A stretch of 16,842 nucleotides of DNA from JAVBKA01 sp031546715 (lineage in GTDB: Bacteria > Bacillota > Clostridia > Oscillospirales > UBA929): positions 1 to 16,842 of the forward strand of contig JAVBKA010000109.1 in the NCBI GenBank assembly GCA_031546715.1, in the 5' to 3' direction. A program made the position numbers and the translations under genes. Shown piece by piece: positions 12,869 through 16,842 of this stretch. The notes beneath the pieces were generated by a model that saw only the letters and a list, made by a program, of their open reading frames with translations, was not told where the DNA came from and ran no database searches. Position 1 is the first letter of the stretch; each line of letters opens with the position of its first letter.

Positions 12869-15310
12869 TTAGCTTCCGGTGATAGCAAGACTTCCGTTTT
12901 GCACTGACACAGATGCTTGTTTTTGAATAGATTTATCAAGAATTTTTTCTGCTAAAAAGTCCTCAATTTCAGTCTGAATGGTTCTCCGCAACGGTCTTGC
13001 GCCAAAAACAGGGTCGAAGCCTTTTTCAGCCAAAAAGTCCAACGCATCTTGAGTGATGTCAAGGTTGACACCCAAATTTTCCAGCCTTTTGATAACTGGA
13101 TTTAGTAAAATTACTGCGATTTTCTTGATTTCGTCTAGTGAAAGTTGATTAAACACAACAATTTCATCAATGCGGTTTAATAGTTCAGGTCTAAAGGCTT
13201 TTTTTAGTTCGCCCATTACCGTATTTTTTATTTCGTTACTGCTCTGCGACCTATCGGTCTCGGACATAAAGCCAAGGCGTTTCGGTTCTGTAATGGCTCT
13301 TGCGCCGAGGTTTGACGTCATGACAATGATTGTGTTTTTGAAATCGATACGCCTGCCTTGAGCGTCAGTGAGATTGCCGTCCTCCAGAATTTGAAGCAAA
13401 ATGTTGAAAATGTCTGGATGAGCCTTCTCAATCTCGTCAAACAGTACAACACAAAATGGCTTTCTGCGTACCTTTTCAGTAAGACCACCGCCCTCGTCAT
13501 ATCCAACGTACCCCGGCGGCGAGCCTATTAGTTTGGATATGGAATGTTTTTCCATGAATTCGGACATATCTATGCGAACAAGATAACCTTCGTCACCAAA
13601 AACCGCCTCAGCAATAGCCCGACATAGCTCTGTTTTTCCAACGCCTGTTGGACCTAGAAATATAAAGCTCCCTGTGGGGCGTTTTGGGTCTTTTAGTCCC
13701 ACTCTGCCGCGCCGAATTGCCTTTGAGACTGCTTTTACAGCTTCGTTTTGTCCGATAACTCTCTCATGTAAAATGCTTTCCATTCGCAGTAAACGGTCTG
13801 CTTCTTTTTCAGTCAGGCGGGTAATCGGAACCCCTGTCCAAGTCGATATTACCTCGGCAACCTCCTCTGCTGTCACAAATCCAAGGCTTTGCTTGCTGGT
13901 TTCACGCCATTCAAGACGTTTGCTTTCTATTTCAGTTCGACCGGTTTTTTCTTCATCACGATATCTGGCGGCAAGCTCGAAGTCCTGAGACGCAACAGCC
14001 GCCTCCTTTTCCCTCGTCATCTCTTCCACCTGTTCTTCAAGCTCCTTGATGCTAGGCGGCAATGTGAGGCTACTCATGCGAAGCCGTGATGCCGCTTCGT
14101 CAATCAAGTCTATTGCTTTGTCAGGCAAAAACCGTTCAGAAATATAACGAACAGACAGCTCCACCGCCGCCTTTATGGCTTCATCAGTAATTGACACCCT
14201 ATGGTGAGCCTCGTATTTGTCCCGCAGCCCGAGAAGTATCTCAATAGCCTCAGCCTGTGAAGGCTCGCCTACGTTTACAGGCTGAAACCTGCGTTCCAAC
14301 GCCGCGTCTTTTTCAATGTACTTTCTATATTCGTTTAAAGTTGTCGCCCCAATAACTTGCAGCTCGCCTCTGGATAAGGACGGCTTTAAGATATTTGCAG
14401 CATCAATTGCACCCTCCGCCGCGCCTGCGCCAACAAGGGTGTGGAGTTCATCAATAAACAAAATAATATTTCCAGCCTTGCGAATTTCTTCCATTACCTG
14501 CTTTAGACGTTCCTCAAATTCTCCGCGATATTTAGTTCCTGCCACCATTCCAGAAAGGTCAAGAGTAATTATTCGCTTGCCTATAAGATTTTCTGGCACA
14601 TCACCAACAGCTATTTTCTGCGCCAAACCTTCAGCCACCGCGGTTTTTCCCACCCCTGGCTCACCAAGTAAAACAGGATTATTTTTTGTTCTTCGGGATA
14701 AAATCTGAATTATCCTTGTGATTTCCGAATCTCTGCCGATTACAGGGTCAAGTGAGCCTTGCATAGCGGCGGCGGTTAGGTCACGTCCGTATTGTCCTAC
14801 TAACTTTGAGTTTTCGGCAGCTTGACCGATGAACGGCTTGCTTTGCAATAGAAACCTGCCGTTATCGCTTTTGGTGATGCTGGAAAGCGTCTGTAAAATC
14901 TCTGTGTACAGTTTTCGTGCGTCAACACGCAGTGAAGCAAGCAACCTGTAGCCAATGGAGTCAGACTCATGCAGGACGCCTAGCAATAAATGCTCAGTTC
15001 CAACATAACTATGCCCAAGTCTTGCCGCCTCAGCAGAAGCTATTTCGATTATATGCTTAGTTCTCGGCGTTAGCCCCTGAAGTAACGACTGTCCAGGTTC
15101 GCCACGCCCAACCTGTTCGGCAAGTTTTGCGAGGAAAGCGGCTTCATCAACGCCTGAATTAATCAGCGCATGGGAGGCTACTCCGTTCTTTTCGCGGAGC
15201 AATCCCAATATTAAATGTTCGCTGCCGACGTAGCCGTGTCCAAGCTCAGCGGCGGCTTCATGTGCCAATCTTAAGGTGACTTGTGCTCTTTCGGTGAATC
15301 TATTGTTCAT
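12869..15310 (-). CDS. clpC: ATP-dependent Clp protease ATPase subunit ClpC
   Basis: The 813-residue AAA+ unfoldase feeds proteins into ClpP. Two Clp_N repeats (about 3-70 and 80-145, each with an LGHGYVGSEHL-type motif) are followed by AAA module 1, with Walker A GEPGVGKT near 218 and Walker B ILFIDELHTL near 285. The middle domain has a UVR motif (SQDFELAARYRDEE), which marks ClpC rather than ClpA or ClpB. AAA module 2 has GPTGVGKT near 553 and VVLFDEIEKAH near 625. An LGF tripeptide near 678 fits the ClpP-docking loop. No ctsR, mcsA or mcsB flanks it, unlike the B. subtilis operon. The ribosome binding site is weak (GTGAG). A 57-residue small gene lies 37 bp upstream on the same strand and may share the transcript. 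Confidence 0.95.
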   Translation of the reverse strand: MNNRFTERAQVTLRLAHEAAAELGHGYVGSEHLILGLLREKNGVASHALINSGVDEAAFLAKLAEQVGRGEPGQSLLQGLTPRTKHIIEIASAEAARLGHSYVGTEHLLLGVLHESDSIGYRLLASLRVDARKLYTEILQTLSSITKSDNGRFLLQSKPFIGQAAENSKLVGQYGRDLTAAAMQGSLDPVIGRDSEITRIIQILSRRTKNNPVLLGEPGVGKTAVAEGLAQKIAVGDVPENLIGKRIITLDLSGMVAGTKYRGEFEERLKQVMEEIRKAGNIILFIDELHTLVGAGAAEGAIDAANILKPSLSRGELQVIGATTLNEYRKYIEKDAALERRFQPVNVGEPSQAEAIEILLGLRDKYEAHHRVSITDEAIKAAVELSVRYISERFLPDKAIDLIDEAASRLRMSSLTLPPSIKELEEQVEEMTREKEAAVASQDFELAARYRDEEKTGRTEIESKRLEWRETSKQSLGFVTAEEVAEVISTWTGVPITRLTEKEADRLLRMESILHERVIGQNEAVKAVSKAIRRGRVGLKDPKRPTGSFIFLGPTGVGKTELCRAIAEAVFGDEGYLVRIDMSEFMEKHSISKLIGSPPGYVGYDEGGGLTEKVRRKPFCVVLFDEIEKAHPDIFNILLQILEDGNLTDAQGRRIDFKNTIIVMTSNLGARAITEPKRLGFMSETDRSQSSNEIKNTVMGELKKAFRPELLNRIDEIVVFNQLSLDEIKKIAVILLNPVIKRLENLGVNLDITQDALDFLAEKGFDPVFGARPLRRTIQTEIEDFLAEKILDKSIQKQASVSVQNGSLAITGS

Positions 15311-15347
15311 ATATTCATATGCTCACTTGTTCTATTATTTAATTGAT

Positions 15348-15521
15348 TCACTTAATCTCCTTGTGATCCTCAATTTTTTGCTGCACCTCTGCCTGCTCCT
15401 GCTCCGTAGTCTTGTTTTGGTTAAACCGCCTTGCATGCGACCGTGTCTCCGGCGTATTGTCAGTTTGCGGACGCAGCTCCCACGCCGCTTCCATATCCGA
15501 GTTAAATCTGTGTCTGTTCAT
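15348..15521 (-). CDS. Small hydrophilic protein of 57 residues upstream of clpC
   Basis: The reading frame has an ATG at 15521 and a TGA at 15348-15350, with AAAAGGAG six bases before the start, which is the main reason to call it. The product is charged and free of Cys and membrane segments. It begins MNRHRFNSDMEAAWELRP, and the C-terminal half is rich in Gln, Glu and Lys (QEQAEVQQKIEDHKEIK) and probably helical. I do not recognise the family. It lies 37 bp upstream of clpC in the same direction, so co-transcription is likely. A role as a ClpC adaptor or substrate is possible but purely positional speculation. Confidence 0.65.
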   Translation of the reverse strand: MNRHRFNSDMEAAWELRPQTDNTPETRSHARRFNQNKTTEQEQAEVQQKIEDHKEIK

Positions 15522-15527
15522 ATAACG

Positions 15528-15593
15528 CTCCTTTTGAATAGTAATAACTTACCTAGAATTGTATACAAGATAAGTATCACCAATCAAAAGGAG
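15528..15593. repeat. Inverted repeat between two divergent small genes
   Basis: CTCCTTTTGA (15528-15537) and TCAAAAGGAG (15584-15593) are perfect 10-bp arms 46 bp apart. Near the centre lies a perfect 10-bp palindrome TTGTATACAA (15559-15568). The left arm contains the ribosome binding site of the 57-residue gene. The right arm would be a strong ribosome binding site on the plus strand, but no long reading frame follows directly. It may be an operator, or a partial duplication of a gene start. Confidence 0.45.
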
Positions 15594-15678
15594 TAGCATA
15601 CATAATTTTGTTACATGAGGAAATAGTAACATGACCGACTGAACACAAGCAGAAAATTCTCATATAGAAGGTGAACAA

Positions 15679-15810
15679 ATGGCAAAAGCAGGAATGCGCC
15701 GCCCAGACCCCAAAGAACCGCATGGAACCGAAAGCAATAAGAAGATGCATATTCCAAAAAACGATGCCCCGCCTGTCCCCGAGATTAAGGGCAAAGAAAA
15801 GCATAAGTAG
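15679..15810 (+). CDS. Small basic Pro/Lys-rich protein of 43 residues
   Basis: The frame runs from an ATG at 15679 to a TAG at 15808-15810, with AGAAGGTG a few bases upstream. The product starts MAKAGMRRPDPKEPHGTESN and contains PKNDAPPVPEIKGKEKHK. It is very hydrophilic, rich in Lys, Pro and Asn, and likely disordered, with no signal peptide or membrane segment. I have only a vague memory of similar short hypothetical proteins in Clostridia and assign no function. It is divergent from the 57-residue gene, and a terminator hairpin lies 138 bp downstream. The stretch 15811-15948 between them shows nothing I can call. Confidence 0.55.
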   Translation: MAKAGMRRPDPKEPHGTESNKKMHIPKNDAPPVPEIKGKEKHK

Positions 15811-15948
15811 AGGTTGCGGGTCGCAAGAGTTGAGGTAAGCCGTGGAGGAAGAGACAAATCGGATATCTCATGGGAGTAAAACCAAAATATTAGGTAGGTT
15901 TATGCTTTGATATGCCTGATTATGTGTATCATCATACTTCGCTATCAT

Positions 15949-15984
15949 AAAAATTCCTCTCGCTGATGAAGCGAGGGGGATTTT
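15949..15984 (+). terminator. Intrinsic terminator downstream of the 43-residue gene
   Basis: CCTCTCGCT pairs with AGCGAGGGG around a GATGA loop, with AAAAT/ATTTT extending the base of the stem. The T-rich 3' arm on the plus strand fits a terminator, and the A-rich 5' arm could serve the other strand as well. Confidence 0.65.
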
Positions 15985-16057
15985 GAATTTGTAGAGAATG
16001 TTTTTGCAAATCGGAGATAGTCGTGGTAATTGGTTGGTGAAAACTTAAAAATTATGC

Positions 16058-16085
16058 TTGCAAAAATTGCGATACCTAGTATAAT
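16058..16085 (+). promoter_or_regulatory. Promoter reading into the broken and intact tRNA-Ser
   Basis: TTGCAA (16058-16063) and a perfect TATAAT (16080-16085) are 16 bases apart. Transcription would start near 16092, about 26 bp before the tRNA-like fragment. It looks like the original promoter of the tRNA-Ser gene. The intact copy at 16321 has no comparable promoter just upstream. Confidence 0.65.
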
Positions 16086-16117
16086 GGTTAATAGTGATGC
16101 CTGTGTTTGCTATCTTT

Positions 16118-16158
16118 GGAAGCGTATCGAAATGGTTGTAACGACCTCGATTCGAAAT
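16118..16158 (+). pseudogene. 5' half of a tRNA-Ser gene (broken copy)
   Basis: These 41 bases match the first 41 bases of the intact tRNA-Ser(CGA) at 16321 at 37 positions. All four differences are transitions. The match covers the acceptor 5' strand, the D arm and the anticodon loop, and then stops. No 3' anticodon strand, T arm or acceptor 3' strand follows, so it cannot make a tRNA. It lies behind the promoter at 16058-16085. The 160 bp between the copies contains a short Cys-rich frame that I do not consider a gene. Confidence 0.88.
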
Positions 16159-16320
16159 GCTGTGGTGTAAAACACTCTAAAGAGTTTCAAAAGCCTTGCA
16201 ATTGCTGTGTTTTCATGTTAAGATTTCAACTGAATATTTGCTATGTCTGCCCTAAATGTCTGCCCGATTTCCAAAGAGTAGTTAATGGAAGTTAGTAGAC
16301 AATAAAGGCATAACATATAA

Positions 16321-16411
16321 GGAAGCGTATCGAAGTGGTTGTAACGGCCTTGACTCGAAATCAAGTTGTCCAGCAATGGGCACGTGGGTTCGAATCCCAC
16401 CGCTTCCGCCA
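16321..16411 (+). tRNA. tRNA-Ser (anticodon CGA)
   Basis: The 91-nt class II tRNA has acceptor GGAAGCG pairing with CGCTTCC, and the anticodon stem CTTGA/TCAAG with loop CTCGAAA (anticodon CGA, reads UCG). The long variable arm is typical of serine tRNA (GTCC...GGGC). The T arm is GTGGG/CCCAC with TTCGAAT, the discriminator is G, and CCA is encoded. A broken 5' half copy lies 203 bp upstream, and a phage holin-like gene lies downstream. Confidence 0.96.
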
Positions 16412-16496
16412 AACCAAGTCAAATCCGAACTCACCTCACTTCATCTTTGTAAACGGTTTGTTCGGCATTGTGATTCACAGGTAATCACGACAACAA

Positions 16497-16532
16497 AAAA
16501 GCCCGTGGCGGAATCATCCGCCACGGGCTTTT
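16497..16532. terminator. Strong bidirectional intrinsic terminator
   Basis: A perfect 16-bp stem (16497-16512 with 16517-16532) has a 4-base loop and a GC-rich core. On the minus strand the stem ends in a run of T residues (opposite 16500-16495), and on the plus strand the arm ends in TTTT. It can end both the tRNA-Ser transcript and the convergent phage-like gene. Confidence 0.9.
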
Positions 16533-16533
16533 C

Positions 16534-16550
16534 GTGTCCGATTCGGACAC
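16534..16550. repeat. Second small perfect hairpin next to the terminator
   Basis: GTGTCCG (16534-16540) pairs with CGGACAC (16544-16550) around a 3-base loop, directly between the terminator and the stop codon of the holin-like gene. It is probably an accessory hairpin of the minus-strand terminator. Confidence 0.5.
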
Positions 16551-16556
16551 AGTTAC

Positions 16557-16842
16557 CTACACGTCCGCGTCCTCCGTGGTTGCGGGAGCAATCGCAGACA
16601 CAAACTGCTTCAACGCCGGATTCGCTTCCCACCTCCCTTTTGCATACTCAAGAACGCTGTCAATCATCTCCTCAAGCTCTTTTTGCGATATCGAAAATTT
16701 CAGCACTGCGGGCATTCGTGCATATGCCCATTCAATAACGGTGGCTTTCTTAAGCTCTCCTGTCCCGCCGCCGTACTCCCTTTCCGCTTGAGTGACAAGC
16801 CGAAAAAGAATTGACGTTAGTATTTGAGTTTCGCCCTTCTTG
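16557..16842 (-). CDS. Phage holin-like protein (LL-H type), 3' part only
   Basis: An open frame enters from the right edge and ends at TAG 16557-16559, giving at least 95 residues without a start. It contains LVTQAEREYGGGTGELKKA, VIEWAYARMP, and ISQKELEEMIDSVLEYAKGRW. This layout (a helix with an AE.EYG.GTG.LK motif, then a helical ELEEMID segment) resembles the soluble C-terminal part of LL-H-type phage holins. Such proteins sit in the phage lysis cassette beside the endolysin. The membrane segment expected at the N-terminus would be outside the window. A prophage or phage-derived element therefore probably continues to the right. The family call is by eye and moderate. Confidence 0.55.
   Translation of the reverse strand, partial: KKGETQILTSILFRLVTQAEREYGGGTGELKKATVIEWAYARMPAVLKFSISQKELEEMIDSVLEYAKGRWEANPALKQFVSAIAPATTEDADV

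Noticed and set aside
13170..14708. Several plus-strand frames of 60-130 residues inside clpC
   Set aside because: They are antisense shadows of the conserved ClpC coding sequence with no family features.
15577..15857. Minus-strand frames of 75 and 65 residues over the 43-residue gene
   Set aside because: They lack ribosome binding sites. The plus-strand frame has one and a natural protein composition.
16107..16295. A 62-residue Cys-rich reading frame between the two tRNA-Ser copies
   Set aside because: It begins at TTG without a ribosome binding site and its first third is translated tRNA sequence. The cysteines are probably chance.
16218..16412. Minus-strand frame over the tRNA-Ser starting MAEAVGFEPTCP
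   Set aside because: This is the well-known false translation of the complement of a tRNA gene.
16497..16550. Possible transposon end or attachment core formed by the long perfect inverted repeat
   Set aside because: The 4-base loop, GC core and T-run next to two convergent genes are better explained as a bidirectional terminator.

Overview
The window looks like chromosome of a motile, low-to-mid-GC Firmicute, most probably a member of the Clostridia. The reasons are: strong AGGAGG-type ribosome binding sites, TTGACA/TATAAT promoters, intrinsic hairpin terminators, a pstSCAB-phoU operon with a PhoP-type regulator, a c-di-GMP-I riboswitch in front of a chemoreceptor, a ClpC ATPase with a UVR linker, and a secreted LysM-CAP protein. 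No species is claimed.

Region 1 (1-4491, minus strand) is a phosphate-uptake operon: pstS-pstC-pstA-pstB-phoU, followed by a PhoB/PhoP-like response regulator. The genes are coupled by 1-22 bp overlaps. A promoter with an adjacent Pho-box-like direct repeat (TTTACA, 11-bp period) lies in front of pstS. PstS has its two half-domains in reversed order (circular permutation). The response regulator is broken about 69 residues in.

Region 2 (4442-6966, minus strand) is a methyl-accepting chemotaxis protein under a consensus promoter, a clear c-di-GMP-I (GEMM) riboswitch and an intrinsic terminator. Upstream of it is the frameshifted C-terminal stump of a second, paralogous chemoreceptor, which ends abruptly at a palindrome next to a TetR-family regulator.

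Region 3 (6966-12109) is housekeeping and accessory material: a TetR regulator, the peroxide-stress protein YaaA, a convergent YdeI/DUF1801-type protein with an added Cys-rich N-terminal domain, tRNA-Ala(CGC), and a plus-strand cluster of a ferritin-like protein, an AlkA-type DNA glycosylase and an AlkZ-like winged-helix protein (a likely alkylation or base-excision repair pair).

Region 4 (12122-15521, minus strand) holds a LysM-CAP secreted protein, ClpC, and a 57-residue small protein just upstream of clpC. A 43-residue small protein reads divergently from 15679.

Region 5 (16050-16842) has a promoter, a broken 5' half of a tRNA-Ser gene, the intact tRNA-Ser(CGA) 203 bp further on, a strong terminator, and the 3' part of a phage holin-like gene running off the window edge. 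This looks like a mobile-element boundary at a tRNA gene.

No CRISPR array, transposase or obviously new multi-gene system was found. The most unusual items are the tRNA-Ser half duplication beside a phage-like gene, the riboswitch-controlled chemoreceptor with altered signalling-tip residues and a dead twin, the permuted PstS, and the Cys-rich/YdeI fusion.
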